A stretch of 64,000 bases of DNA from Bog-159 sp035499555 (GCA_035499555.1 DATJYO010000064.1:310001-374000), one strand, 5' to 3'. Positions 16,638 to 26,249 are shown, numbered from the stretch's first letter. Notes: generated by a model from the sequence alone, not told the origin. Made by a program: numbers and translations.

Positions 16638-16969
16638 TGCGTCCGCCGGCGCTTTACTAAACGGGCGGGATCCAGCAGATGTTTCGGCTTGTAGATCCGG
16701 CGTGACCACTTCTGTCCCTCATCGAACTGGACGCCGGCGAAGTAGCCGAGTGGCTGGTGGACACAGTGTCGGATCACGCCCGTGAAGCGGTGGCGTCCGA
16801 GTTGTAAGGAGATACGGGCGCCGGGAGCCACCGCCTGTTCCAGTTGCAGGCACGCGCCGGAGGGCGAAATATCCTCCAGATTGGCGGTCAGATCGACGGC
16901 GTCGTCTTCCAGACACACCTCGATCAGATCGGAGCACAGCAGCCGAGGTTCTGCCCGCCGCTCCTCCAT
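16634..16969 (-). CDS. PilZ-domain protein
   Basis: 111 residues consisting of one PilZ domain. The c-di-GMP-binding elements are present: an arginine motif near the N-terminus (MEERRAEPR) and DISPSGACLQL about 30 residues later. GYFAGVQFDE closes the barrel. It should bind c-di-GMP and act as a small adaptor; the partner is unknown. The stop overlaps the stop of the convergent radical-SAM gene by 4 bp. Upstream on the same strand lies yjbQ, 7 bp away, so it may be the last gene of the ABC-F/yjbQ/PilZ run. Confidence 0.85.
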   Translation of the reverse strand: MEERRAEPRLLCSDLIEVCLEDDAVDLTANLEDISPSGACLQLEQAVAPGARISLQLGRHRFTGVIRHCVHQPLGYFAGVQFDEGQKWSRRIYKPKHLLDPARLVKRRRTH

Positions 16970-16976
16970 GCGCCCG

Positions 16977-17396
16977 CTATTCGCCGATCACCGTCACCAG
17001 TACCTGGCGCTCGCGCACGCGGTTATCGAAATCGCAGAGCACAATCTGCTGCCAGGTACCGGTGCCTACGCGCCCATCGGTCACGGGGAAGCTGCGTGCG
17101 GCGCCCAGCAGCGCGCTGCGCAGGTGCGCGTACCCGTTGCCGTCGCCCCAACGGGCGTTATGGGCGTAGTCGTCGTTGGCCGGCGCGAGCTGTTCCAGAG
17201 CCCGCTGCAGGTCCGCCACACAGCCGGGCTCGAACTCCAGCGTGGTGATGCCGAGCGTGGAACCCACGCCCGCGATGTTCACGACGCCTTGCCGAATCCG
17301 GCTGTCGCCGACGATGCGCGTCACCTGTCCGGTAATATCCAGCACTTCGCCGTGGCCGCGCGTGGCGAGTCGAAAGCTCTTCTGAAAGACCGGCAT
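16977..17396 (-). CDS. yjbQ: YjbQ family protein (UPF0047, secondary thiamine-phosphate synthase-like)
   Basis: 139 residues, the usual family length. Family landmarks are GSTLGITTLEFEPG, the NGYAHLRSALLG block and VGTGTWQQIVLCDFDNR. Members can show weak thiamine-phosphate synthase activity, but their physiological role is unsettled. ATG 17396 gives the start MPVFQKSF that matches the family. A GTG at 17414 would overlap the ABC-F stop as GTGA and adds six residues. It lies directly downstream of the ABC-F gene and upstream of the PilZ gene on the same strand. Confidence 0.85.
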   Translation of the reverse strand: MPVFQKSFRLATRGHGEVLDITGQVTRIVGDSRIRQGVVNIAGVGSTLGITTLEFEPGCVADLQRALEQLAPANDDYAHNARWGDGNGYAHLRSALLGAARSFPVTDGRVGTGTWQQIVLCDFDNRVRERQVLVTVIGE

Positions 17397-17410
17397 GCGG
17401 CAGTAGGATA

Positions 17411-18985
17411 TCACAGGTCGACGAACGTCACTGCGGGGCCCTGCGCGTCGCTGAAGAAGCGGTCGTGGGAGACCGCGACCACCGCGCCGGGATATATCTG
17501 TAAGGCCTGTTCCAGCGCTTCCTGAGCTTCAACCTCCAGATGATTGGTGGGCTCGTCGAGCAGCAGCAGGTTGGCGGTGCTGTTGAGGGCTCGCGCCAGG
17601 GCCACCTTGGTGCGCTCACCGCCGCTCAGCTCACGGAGCGGACGGTTCAGGCACTCGGGGCGCACGCGCAGGCATGCCAGCAGAGTTCGCGCGGCCGTGC
17701 CGGCGCCGCAAATCTCCAGTGGAGAGAGCGCGGGGTCCAGGTCATCCAGATCCTGGGCAATCATGAAGCGCTCGATGTGGGCGCCGAACCGTATGCTTCC
17801 GGCCTCGGGTTGTACGGTGCCGGCAAGGATCTTGAGCAGAGTAGTCTTGCCGGAGCCGTTCGCGCCGCGGATGACCAGGCGGCCGCCGGCGCGCACATAA
17901 AAACCGAGACCACGGAAAAGGGTGCGGTCGCCGTAGGATTTCGCCAGTCCCTCGGCCACCAGGACCAGGCCGCTCCCGCGGGTGACCCGTTCGAATGACA
18001 GACCCTCGATAGCCTGTTCTTGCCAGGGCTTTTCCACGCGGTCTTCGCGATCGGTCCGGCTGCGCAGGATGCGGGCGGTCCGTGCCACCTTGGCCGCCTT
18101 GCGCGCGTAGTGGTCCTTACCCCCGCGTATGCCGTCAGGCGTGCGCGCCACGCGCGCGGCCAGGGCTTCCCGCCGGCGGGCCGCCAGGGCCATGACCGCC
18201 CGCCGGCGCTCGAAGGCCTCGTAGGCCGCCCAGGCCTGCGCATCCAAGAGCGCGCGCGCCCGCCGGTAATCCATGTAGCTCCCTTCGAAAAGACGCACGT
18301 GTCCCCGATCGATTTCGACGATCCGTTCCGCGAACGCGGTCAGTAGCGACCGGTCGTGGGACACGATCACACAGGCGCCTGCCCGCCTCTCCAGGTTTTC
18401 CGCCAGCCAATCGCAAGCGGCGCCGTCCAGATGATTGGTCGGCTCGTCCAGGATCAGAAGATCCGCGGGAGTTGCCATGGCCCGCGCGAGTTGCGCGCGC
18501 ATGCGTTCCCCGCCGGAGAGAGTCTGCACATCGCGTCCGAAATCCCCCACCGAAAAGCCCAAGCCGCAAAGCTGGCGCGCAATTTCAGCCTCCGCCTGGT
18601 ACCCGCCCTTCTCCTGATATTCGTGGATGCGATCCGCGTATTCGGCGGGATGCGCCAGATCCTGTTCCAATTCGCCGATGCGTTTGCGCAGTTGATGGAG
18701 CGACGGCAGGATGCCGAATACGAAGTCGAACAGCGGCTCGGGAGTGCTGGATGCTCCCCACTGCTGTCCGGCCATCGCCATGTTCAGGCCGCGGCGGCGG
18801 GCGATGGCGCCGCGCGACGGCTCCAAGTCACCGGCAATCAGGCCGAGCAACGTCGACTTGCCGCTTCCGTTAGGCCCCACCAGCGCCATACGATCGCCCG
18901 GGTTGATGGATACCGTCACGTCCGTAAAAACAGGAGTGCCGCAGGCATACGCAAAAGAAACGTCGGAAAGACTCAGTAAAGACAT
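17411..18985 (-). CDS. ABC-F family ATPase
   Basis: 524 residues with two ABC ATPase modules and no membrane segment. Module 1: Walker A GPNGSGKST, signature TLSGGERMR, Walker B LLILDEPTNHLDG, and IVSHDRSLL. Module 2: GANGSGKTT, ELSGGERTK, LLLLDEPTNHLE and AVSHDRFF. A charged linker of about 80 residues lies between them, as in translation factors of the Uup/EttA/antibiotic-protection group. Such proteins act on the ribosome rather than in transport; the subgroup cannot be assigned safely. ATG 18985 (MSLLSLSDVSF) is preferred to the longer frame starting at 19021, which adds an unrelated tail. Confidence 0.92.
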   Translation of the reverse strand: MSLLSLSDVSFAYACGTPVFTDVTVSINPGDRMALVGPNGSGKSTLLGLIAGDLEPSRGAIARRRGLNMAMAGQQWGASSTPEPLFDFVFGILPSLHQLRKRIGELEQDLAHPAEYADRIHEYQEKGGYQAEAEIARQLCGLGFSVGDFGRDVQTLSGGERMRAQLARAMATPADLLILDEPTNHLDGAACDWLAENLERRAGACVIVSHDRSLLTAFAERIVEIDRGHVRLFEGSYMDYRRARALLDAQAWAAYEAFERRRAVMALAARRREALAARVARTPDGIRGGKDHYARKAAKVARTARILRSRTDREDRVEKPWQEQAIEGLSFERVTRGSGLVLVAEGLAKSYGDRTLFRGLGFYVRAGGRLVIRGANGSGKTTLLKILAGTVQPEAGSIRFGAHIERFMIAQDLDDLDPALSPLEICGAGTAARTLLACLRVRPECLNRPLRELSGGERTKVALARALNSTANLLLLDEPTNHLEVEAQEALEQALQIYPGAVVAVSHDRFFSDAQGPAVTFVDL

Positions 18986-19083
18986 GACACCTCGCGCGCC
19001 CGCTCTTGCGGCGGGCATCAATCGGGAGTTGGTCTTTACCGTTTCATCAGGGTCGCCGGGCGGCGACGTCTCTATGTTAGCAG

Positions 19084-20091
19084 CTAGTCGGAACCCGCTA
19101 CAACAGGACGCACAGGTATATGCGGGTGCTGCTGGACGGGAGACGGAACAAAGAATACGGCTGCCTGGCCGGCTCCCCCATCGCGCACCACGTACAAAGG
19201 GCCGGAACCTTGGCTATTCATCAGGAATACGGACGCGTCCCCGAACCTGTCCAGACGCGTCGGAGTGAAGGCCAGGCTGACGCTCTGCGTGACCGTGCGG
19301 GAAGCCAGATCGTAGATGGCCAACTTCCGGTTTCCGGCGTTGGCCACCAGGAGGCGCTGGCCATCGGCGGATACCTGTACTCCAACCGGCACGTTCAGTC
19401 CGCTGTCGGCGGCGAAAATCAGAGCCGCCGGCGTGGTGGCGTAGCTCTTGATCTGCCAGACCTGCTGCGATTGATTGTCGGCAAAGTACAGGCTGCCGCC
19501 TGCCAGGGCCATGGCGGACGGGCTGGTAGCGGCCGCGATCCGCTCCGGCGCGGAGGAGCCACTCGCACGGAAGATACCTCCGGCATCTCCGGACACCGCC
19601 AGGATCGCGTTTTGCCCGTCGCAGAGCAGCGCCGTGACCGGTCCCGGCAGGTTCGACAGGTCGATCGGCGCACCGGCGGCCGGAGCCTTCTGCAGACCGG
19701 TCAGGATTTGAGCTTGACTGTTACCCGCGGAGTACACCGCCGCGCTGCCCGCGTCGGGCGCCCACGCCAGGCGGTTGACGCCTTGAATCGCACCCGCGAG
19801 GTTTTGCGTTCTCGCCCGCGAATCGCGCAGGCCGGTGTACAGCACCAGTTTGCCGGTCCGGCGCACGCCCAGCGCGGCGGAGCCATCCGGAGCCACCGCT
19901 ACCGCGGACATTCCCGTGCCGACAGCGTAGCCCAGATAGGCCGCCCCCGGAATGCCCAGCATGGCGCGGATCATGCCCGATGTTTGGTCGAAGACGAAAC
20001 CCGTGACCGGCCCCGCCACGCCGGTCGAACTCTGCGCCAAAGCCGAAAGGGCGAACGCCCCCAATGCCACGAATAATCCGAGTTTACGCAT
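19084..20091 (-). CDS. Secreted beta-propeller protein of unknown function
   Basis: 335 residues. A clear signal peptide (MRKLGLFVALGAFALSALA) sets the start at 20091; the frame is open further upstream into rpiB but without a signal. The mature part is a series of short beta-rich repeats with the pattern 'xLxxApDGxxaaVxSaGNxxA', for example VAVAPDGSAALGVR and VQVSADGQRLLVANAGNRKLAIYDL. This is typical of seven-bladed YVTN/WD40-like propellers that bind proteins or sugars in the periplasm. There is no catalytic motif. The gene is divergent from rpiB with 70 bp between starts. Confidence 0.7.
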   Translation of the reverse strand: MRKLGLFVALGAFALSALAQSSTGVAGPVTGFVFDQTSGMIRAMLGIPGAAYLGYAVGTGMSAVAVAPDGSAALGVRRTGKLVLYTGLRDSRARTQNLAGAIQGVNRLAWAPDAGSAAVYSAGNSQAQILTGLQKAPAAGAPIDLSNLPGPVTALLCDGQNAILAVSGDAGGIFRASGSSAPERIAAATSPSAMALAGGSLYFADNQSQQVWQIKSYATTPAALIFAADSGLNVPVGVQVSADGQRLLVANAGNRKLAIYDLASRTVTQSVSLAFTPTRLDRFGDASVFLMNSQGSGPLYVVRDGGAGQAAVFFVPSPVQQHPHIPVRPVVAGSD

Positions 20092-20161
20092 ATGTAGATA
20101 GATCCCGCCGGAGCCTGAAATTCTCACGGCGCTCTCTGGCAGTATACCGCGCCGCGCTATC

Positions 20162-20623
20162 ATGGACACCATGATGGTAGCCGTGGCCAGTGATCACGCC
20201 GGTTTCCCGCTCAAAGCGCGGGTGATCGAGGAGCTGAACAAGTTGGGGCACCAGACCGTGGACCTGGGTACCGATTCCACGGATCCCGTCGATTATCCGG
20301 ATTATTCCCGCGCGGCGGCCGATGCCGTTCGCCAGGGCCGCGCCCAGCGCGCCATCCTGTTGTGCGGCAGCGGAGCCGGGGCGTGTGTGGCGGCCAACAA
20401 GTTCAAAGGCGTGCGCGCGGCCACCTGTCACGATCCGTTTTCCGCGCACCAGGCCGTGGAGGACGATGACGTAAACGTGATGTGCCTGGGCGCGCGCGTC
20501 GTGGGTCCGGAGCTGGCTGTAGACCTTGTGCGCCAGTACATGGGCGCCAAGTTCTCGGGTTTGGAACGTCACAAGCGCAGACTCGGCAAGATCGCTGGAT
20601 TTGAAGACCAGTTCGGGCGTTAG
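20162..20623 (+). CDS. rpiB: Ribose-5-phosphate isomerase B
   Basis: 153 residues of the RpiB/LacAB family, which interconverts ribose 5-phosphate and ribulose 5-phosphate in the pentose phosphate route. The sequence shows VAVASDHAGFPLK, TDPVDYPDYS, the catalytic cysteine C68 in LLCGSGAGACVAANK, the phosphate-binding GVRAATCHDPFSA and NVMCLGARVVG. Length is normal. It stands alone, with a propeller gene divergent upstream and secY 151 bp downstream. Confidence 0.95.
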   Translation: MDTMMVAVASDHAGFPLKARVIEELNKLGHQTVDLGTDSTDPVDYPDYSRAAADAVRQGRAQRAILLCGSGAGACVAANKFKGVRAATCHDPFSAHQAVEDDDVNVMCLGARVVGPELAVDLVRQYMGAKFSGLERHKRRLGKIAGFEDQFGR

Positions 20624-20774
20624 AGGCCACCAAAGTGTGTGATTTCCGCCCGGACCCACCATCGTAAGCATGCGGTGTCATAACTGACGTGGATACGGTT
20701 ATATCACCGGCACTTCGGCGCTAAGTCCCGGGTCCTGGAGTTATCATGGGGACTAGACGGTTTGTGTCCTGGGA

Positions 20775-22178
20775 ATGAGGTTTTTCGAAGCACTCGCGAA
20801 CGTTTTTCGTATCCCAGACCTCAGAAAGAGGTTACTGTTCACGCTGGCCCTGCTGGCGGTCTACCGCTTGGGGGGCCACGTCCCTACGCCCGGCATCCAT
20901 CTCCAGCGTTGGGAGGACTTCTTCCGCCAGAGCCAAGGCACCATTTTTGGGTTCTTCGATCTCTTTGCCGGCGGTAATATCCGCCGTCTGACGGTCTTCG
21001 CCCTCGGTATCATGCCGTACATTACGGCTTCCATCATTCTGCAATTGCTGGCGGTCGTGGTGCCGAGCATCGAAAAGATGCAAAAAGAAGGCGCGCTGGG
21101 CCAAAAGAAAATCACCCAGTGGACCCGCTATCTGACCCTGTTGTTATCGATCATCCAGTCCTTCGGCATCGCCCAGGGCTTGGAGGCCATGGGTAACGGC
21201 ATTGTAGTGGATCCCGGGCCCGGATTCGTTTTGCTGACGATCTGCTCGATGACAGCCGGCTCCGTATTCATCATGTGGCTGGGGGAACAGATCACCGACC
21301 GCGGTGTGGGCAACGGTATGTCGTTGATTATCTTTGCCGGCATCGTGGTAGGTTTGGGGCCGGCCATCGGTAACATCTACACCAATGTCTTCGTTACGCG
21401 CGAATGGAGCGCCCTCACGCTGATTGTGATCATCGCCATGATGATCCTGGTGGTTGCCTTCGTAGTATTCATGGAACGCGGCGAAGAGCGGCTGCCGGTA
21501 CAATATGCCCAGCGCGTGGTAGGGCGGCGGATCATGGGCGGCCAATCCACCTACATGCCGCTTAAGGTTAATATGGGCGGCGTAATTCCGCCGATCTTCG
21601 CCGTCTCGCTGCTGGCTTTTCCGCAGACGATCCGAAACTTTCCTTTCGTCAAGCACAGTGTCTATCTGAGCGGACTCTTGTCCTCCTTCGGATACGGCGA
21701 ACCCATGTACTATGTCAGCTTTATCGTCCTGAATATCTTCTTCTGCTTCTTCTATATTTCAATTATCTTCAACCCCATGGAAGCCGCGGATAATATGCGC
21801 AAGTACGGCGGATTTATTCCCGGCATCCGTCCCGGCAAGAATACCGCCGATCACATGAACAAGATACTCACGCGGCTGACCATGGTGGGTGCGTTGTACC
21901 TGTGCGCGATCTGCTTACTGCCGGACGTAATGATATCCGGGATCAAGCTGCAGCACCTGCCGCTGATCGGCAACTGGATGGATGCACATGCGCCGCGCTA
22001 CCTGCTGGAGGGGCTGAACGTCCACTTCTTCTTTGGCGGCACGTCGCTCCTTATCGTAGTGGGTGTCGCCATGGATACGGTCGCGCAAATCGAGTCTCAC
22101 CTGGTAATGCGCCACTATGAAGGCTTCACCACGCGCGCCAGGCAGCTCCGCGGCCGCCGCAGCTCATTCTCAGTGTGA
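20775..22178 (+). CDS. secY: Protein translocase subunit SecY, isolated from the ribosomal operon
   Basis: 467 residues, the channel subunit of the Sec translocon in the inner membrane. Ten transmembrane segments can be traced. Family motifs: RLGGHVPTPGI, FALGIMPYITASIILQLL, the plug region GGNIRR, QSTYMPLKVNMGGVIPPIFA, KYGGFIPGIRPGKNT, and DTVAQIESHLVMRHYEGF near the C-terminus. Length and motifs look functional. No ribosomal protein genes, adk, map or infA flank it, although secY usually sits between rplO and adk. It therefore appears to be a relocated or second copy. The 151 bp upstream hold no gene. The 3' end overlaps the convergent transporter gene by 9 bp. Confidence 0.95.
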   Translation: MRFFEALANVFRIPDLRKRLLFTLALLAVYRLGGHVPTPGIHLQRWEDFFRQSQGTIFGFFDLFAGGNIRRLTVFALGIMPYITASIILQLLAVVVPSIEKMQKEGALGQKKITQWTRYLTLLLSIIQSFGIAQGLEAMGNGIVVDPGPGFVLLTICSMTAGSVFIMWLGEQITDRGVGNGMSLIIFAGIVVGLGPAIGNIYTNVFVTREWSALTLIVIIAMMILVVAFVVFMERGEERLPVQYAQRVVGRRIMGGQSTYMPLKVNMGGVIPPIFAVSLLAFPQTIRNFPFVKHSVYLSGLLSSFGYGEPMYYVSFIVLNIFFCFFYISIIFNPMEAADNMRKYGGFIPGIRPGKNTADHMNKILTRLTMVGALYLCAICLLPDVMISGIKLQHLPLIGNWMDAHAPRYLLEGLNVHFFFGGTSLLIVVGVAMDTVAQIESHLVMRHYEGFTTRARQLRGRRSSFSV

Positions 22179-23591
22179 CGATCCTGTGGCCGGAAGCGCG
22201 TGCAGCGATTCCGCCTTGCTGAGTTGCGGCCAGCGAAAGCCGTACCAAGCGACAAAGGCAAAGCAGAACATAGGCACCGCGAAACCGCGCGACATATTCG
22301 ACTTATCCGCCACGTAGCCCATCAATTTGGGTAATAAAGCGCCGCCCATGATAGCCATCACAATAAACGACGAGGCCCTCTTGCCGCGCGCCCCTAATCC
22401 GAAGATGCCCATGGCGAAGATTGTAGGAAACATGATGGACATGAAAAAATAGGTCAAGAACACGCAAATTACCGACAGCCAGCCGAGCTTGAAGAAGACC
22501 AACAGGGTCATCAGCACGTTGGCCGTGCCGTATATGCCAAGTATCTTGTGCGCCGAGAATCGCCGCAGCAGGCCGGCGCCCGTGAAGCGGCCGATCAGAA
22601 AACAGATCAGCCCGACAGAGGCCAAATTCGCGGCTCCCTTATCCGTCAACCTCACGATGCCGTCGGCCGTGTGGAACCATCCGGACAGCCAATTCTGCAG
22701 AAAGCCCGCGCCGGCGGAGACTCTCGTCATACCCGACTCCCAGGACGGGGGAATCGGCGGCACTTCGGCAATCATATAGTTGATAAAGAAACTGAAGATG
22801 CCCGCCTGCGCGGCCACGTAGAAGAACTGCGCCGCCACCGCCAGCACGAAATGCGGATGCGACCAGATGGAGTGCGAGACCTCGGCCGCCCTGTCATCCA
22901 GATGGTACTCGTCGGCAATCTTAATGTCGGGAACGCTGGCGAAATAGAAGATCACGGCCAGCACGGTAACCAGGACCGCGGAGGCGACATAGGGGACATA
23001 CAGTGTCTGGCTGCCGGTATTGTGGCCCATCGCGTCTTTCGAATAGAAGAACATGCTCCCCACCACGGGTCCGATGATCCAGCCCACGCCGTTGCAGGAC
23101 TGCGCCAGATTGATGCGGGTGGCGGCAAAACGCTTTTGTCCCAGCACCGTCGTGTAAGGGTTGGCGATGGTCTCCAGAAACGTCAGACCAGTGGCGACGA
23201 TACAAACACCGGTAAGGAAGGCCACGAACGCGGTGTTCGGCGACACACGCCCTTCGTGTACCATCGAATTTACATAAGTGGCGGGCAGGAACGAGAATCC
23301 GCCAACCGCTACTAACAGGAGTCCTGTTATAATGCCGCCCTTGTACCCGAGCTTGGTCGCCAGCCAGCCGGCCGGCACTGACATCAGAAAGTAACCCAGA
23401 TAGTGGGCGAACTGCACCCACGCGGATTGGGCCTTGGTCAGCCCTAACTCGTCCTGGAAATGCTTATCCATTACGTCGATCATCCCGTTGAGAAATCCCC
23501 AAAGGAGAAACAGGGAACTCACCAGGATGAAGGTGAAAAGCAGGTTCCGGCCGTCATCCGTGATGAACAGGCCCTTGTCTGTCTTGTTCAC
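22170..23591 (-). CDS. FHS-type (FucP-like) sugar:proton symporter of the MFS
   Basis: 473 residues with 12 predicted transmembrane segments. Family motifs: FLLWGFLNGMIDVMDKHFQ in TM1, which resembles FucP/NagP, and FLETIANPYTTVLG in TM4-5. The substrate is a sugar; the family includes L-fucose, glucose/galactose and N-acetylglucosamine carriers. The ATG overlaps the stop of the upstream GH2 gene (ATGA at 23588-23591), so the transporter is coupled to that enzyme. Because the GH2 has exo-glucosaminidase signatures, glucosamine or a related aminosugar is the likely cargo; this is an inference from context. Confidence 0.9.
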   Translation of the reverse strand: MNKTDKGLFITDDGRNLLFTFILVSSLFLLWGFLNGMIDVMDKHFQDELGLTKAQSAWVQFAHYLGYFLMSVPAGWLATKLGYKGGIITGLLLVAVGGFSFLPATYVNSMVHEGRVSPNTAFVAFLTGVCIVATGLTFLETIANPYTTVLGQKRFAATRINLAQSCNGVGWIIGPVVGSMFFYSKDAMGHNTGSQTLYVPYVASAVLVTVLAVIFYFASVPDIKIADEYHLDDRAAEVSHSIWSHPHFVLAVAAQFFYVAAQAGIFSFFINYMIAEVPPIPPSWESGMTRVSAGAGFLQNWLSGWFHTADGIVRLTDKGAANLASVGLICFLIGRFTGAGLLRRFSAHKILGIYGTANVLMTLLVFFKLGWLSVICVFLTYFFMSIMFPTIFAMGIFGLGARGKRASSFIVMAIMGGALLPKLMGYVADKSNMSRGFAVPMFCFAFVAWYGFRWPQLSKAESLHALPATGSSH

Positions 23592-26212
23592 TTTACGTTC
23601 CAGCCTTCCACCTGTACGGCGGGCGGTCGACGGCCGGCTGCCTTATAGGTTGCGGTTACGGTCCGTTTTTCACCCGGCATCAGCGGGAAGTAATTGTCCT
23701 CCCAGAGGACCGGCAGGATTTCATCCTCCTCGCGCATCCCCTCCGTGTCGCGCCGGGCGGTCTTCACCATCAAGTGCACCGCAAAGGCCAGGTTGGGGGA
23801 CGGATTCTCCACGGTCACGTGCGTGCGTCCCTCGCCGCCTTGTATTTCGGATTCCGCCGAATACTTCAGTTCCACCTGCGGCAGCGAATTCAGAGCAGTG
23901 AAATCGGCGTAGCTCTTCTGTGGTGTATAGAACCACGTGGAATTATCCCAATCCAGCTCGTCCGGCTTGGTGGAGAGCCAATAGAAGTTCGTGCTTACGA
24001 CCTTCCCCGCAGGATCCTCCAGCGTCAGACGCAGGAAGTAAGTGGACGACAGTCCTTCCGCAGCCGGTATGGTGAATGCCCGGGTCGAACTATCCTCCCC
24101 CACATCCAGCGTGGCCGTCTTGGAGAACTTCTCGGCCATGTCGATGTTATACATCTGGGCATGCGCTTTCATTCCCGGAAATGACCGGTAGTATGCGTTG
24201 ACTACGACTACCGATCCATCGTCGTAACTGTATTGAATGTGCAACGGCTCATTGGCCTTTTTGGCGCCGAAGTACGAGCCGCCGGGACGCAGATACCAGT
24301 CATAAAGGTGCCAGATCATGGAAGGCCAGGCGTTGTTGAGCATCCACTGGATGACTCCCGTGGAAGTGTACTTGTTTCGGCGGAAGGCCTCGAACATGGC
24401 CCGGTGACCTTCGTAGGCCATCGTCTGGGCCTTGCGCGCGAGCTCCTCCACGTTACCGGAGGGTCCGTAGCGCGCATCGAGCGCCGTGGTGAATGTCTTC
24501 AGATCTTTGAATGCCCCGCCGCCCGCGTGGTAGTCCCACCACGAGTTGACCGGCCACAGATGGTCTTCGGGCAGCATCCGGCGCAACGTCTCGATGGGTG
24601 GAATCGCCGGCCCCGGACCGGTCTCGGTATTGAAACCGTGCGCGCCGCCGCGTTTTTTGTCGAGCAGCCAGTAATTCGGCGGCACCCAGTCGTACGGCCC
24701 GGTCATCTTCACCCCCGTTTTGCCGCTGACGGCCGTGGGCTTTTCGGTGGCCGATGATTCGAACGGATTGGGCCAGTCCAGTTCCTTCAGAATCTCGATA
24801 TACTTCTGCTCGACGGCCGCCACCGGTGGATTGTCGCTGCCGTTCATCCAGTTGAAAACCGACGGATGCCTGCGGAGGCGGCGGATCTGGTCGCGGAGGG
24901 AGGCCGCCGCAATCGAATGGTCTTCCTCCTTCCAGTTGGCCCACCTCTCCCAGTGATCGCAGCAACACCAGCCGGCTGTCACCAGGATGCCCATCTGGTC
25001 CGTCAGATCGAAGAAGTGATCGGTCTCCATCTTGCCCTCCAGGCGCACGGTGTTGAGATTCATATCCCGCACGTAGTTGAGCTCCTGCTCCTGGCGCTCC
25101 GGCGAGGAGCGCAGCAGCATGTCGAACGTGTACCCGGCGCCGCGGATCAGGATGTTCCGGCCGTTGATGCGGAAGAGGCGATGGTTCTGCTCGTCCAGTA
25201 TGGAAGTCACCTCGCGGATGCCGAAGCGCTGCGAATGTTCGTCGGAAACCACGCCGCCGGTTTCGAACTGCAGTTTCAGCGGATACAGGTTCGGCGTGCC
25301 GACCTGGTAAGGCCACCATAGCCGGGGCTGGGCGATCGCCAATTGGGAGAACTTGTCGGGCGTGAACCTTACGACCTTGATCTCGTCCGGCGCCAGCCGC
25401 ACTTCCTGTTCGAAGGTAATGCCTTCGATTTCGCCTTTCAGCCTCCCGATCACACTCCGCTTCGTGCCGTTGATCAATTCCGCGCTCACAGTCAGCTCGG
25501 CTTTGTCGTTGGCCGGGGGATTCAGGTGCGTGATCACCTGCGGATATCGGATCGCCACCGGCCCGGTGGCATCCAGGTGTACGTCGCGCCACAAGCCCAT
25601 GCTCTTGTCCGGCGGCTGCGGATTCCAATCGACAAAGGTAATCGAGAGATCGTCGGGCAACGGCGCGAACACCTCCACCGCCAGGGCGTTGGCGGCGCCC
25701 GTGTGCACGGCGTCGGTCACGTTGTATTCGAACAGGCGCCAGGCTCCGGCCATATCGGAGGCATTCGCGATACGTTTGCCGTTCAACCAGACGTTGGCCC
25801 GGTAGTTGATGCCATCGAAACGCAGCCACAGGGTCTTGCCCTTATCCGCCGCCGGCGCCTGAAACTCCGTGCGGAACCACCAGGGAACGCGATAGGGGCT
25901 GCCCGGCGGCATGTGCAGGTTCGAGAAGTTCGAGCCGATCGGATAGCTGGTCCCGGCGAACGAGCGGAGGTTCATGCCGAAGCCCGGGTCGGGGTAGACG
26001 TGGTCGTTCACCAGGGTGGCGACCACCGTGGCCGGCATCGTGGCCGGATACCAGCCGGCGGTTCGATAGCCGGGCTGGGAAATAGCGCTGCCGGCATCGG
26101 TGACCAGCGTGGACGATTGGATGGCCCAATGATCGCGCAGCATCAGCGGGGATGCGGGCTGGGCCTGCAGCACGGCAAGCGCCAGCAGCGGAAGGCATAA
26201 GAGCGTTTTCAT
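23588..26212 (-). CDS. GH2 exo-beta-D-glucosaminidase-like enzyme, secreted
   Basis: 874 residues with a signal peptide (MKTLLCLPLLALAVLQAQPA). Order of domains: sugar-binding sandwich (about 50-220), immunoglobulin-like GH2 domain (about 220-330), TIM barrel (about 340-640), then two C-terminal beta domains. Ordinary GH2 beta-galactosidases use an NE acid/base motif. Here the position reads WMNGSDNPP (D about 458) and the nucleophile region is GFNTETGPGPAIPP (E about 527). That S-D and ETxxGP pattern, and the spacing of about 70 residues, match the exo-glucosaminidase (CsxA) branch, which removes glucosamine from the non-reducing end of chitosan oligomers. It is cotranscribed with a sugar symporter. 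Mannosidase-like specificity is an alternative. Confidence 0.82.
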   Translation of the reverse strand: MKTLLCLPLLALAVLQAQPASPLMLRDHWAIQSSTLVTDAGSAISQPGYRTAGWYPATMPATVVATLVNDHVYPDPGFGMNLRSFAGTSYPIGSNFSNLHMPPGSPYRVPWWFRTEFQAPAADKGKTLWLRFDGINYRANVWLNGKRIANASDMAGAWRLFEYNVTDAVHTGAANALAVEVFAPLPDDLSITFVDWNPQPPDKSMGLWRDVHLDATGPVAIRYPQVITHLNPPANDKAELTVSAELINGTKRSVIGRLKGEIEGITFEQEVRLAPDEIKVVRFTPDKFSQLAIAQPRLWWPYQVGTPNLYPLKLQFETGGVVSDEHSQRFGIREVTSILDEQNHRLFRINGRNILIRGAGYTFDMLLRSSPERQEQELNYVRDMNLNTVRLEGKMETDHFFDLTDQMGILVTAGWCCCDHWERWANWKEEDHSIAAASLRDQIRRLRRHPSVFNWMNGSDNPPVAAVEQKYIEILKELDWPNPFESSATEKPTAVSGKTGVKMTGPYDWVPPNYWLLDKKRGGAHGFNTETGPGPAIPPIETLRRMLPEDHLWPVNSWWDYHAGGGAFKDLKTFTTALDARYGPSGNVEELARKAQTMAYEGHRAMFEAFRRNKYTSTGVIQWMLNNAWPSMIWHLYDWYLRPGGSYFGAKKANEPLHIQYSYDDGSVVVVNAYYRSFPGMKAHAQMYNIDMAEKFSKTATLDVGEDSSTRAFTIPAAEGLSSTYFLRLTLEDPAGKVVSTNFYWLSTKPDELDWDNSTWFYTPQKSYADFTALNSLPQVELKYSAESEIQGGEGRTHVTVENPSPNLAFAVHLMVKTARRDTEGMREEDEILPVLWEDNYFPLMPGEKRTVTATYKAAGRRPPAVQVEGWNVK

Positions 26213-26249
26213 GGTTTAGAGTTCCGGATCAAGAGATTACTATATACGT
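26213..26249. promoter_or_regulatory. Short divergent promoter interval between GH2 and GH16 genes
   Basis: Only 37 bp separate the ATG of the leftward GH2 gene from the ATG of the rightward GH16 gene. It is AT-rich (GATTACTATATACGT just before the GH16 start), unlike its surroundings. Promoter elements for both genes must overlap each other or extend into the coding regions. Confidence 0.3.
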
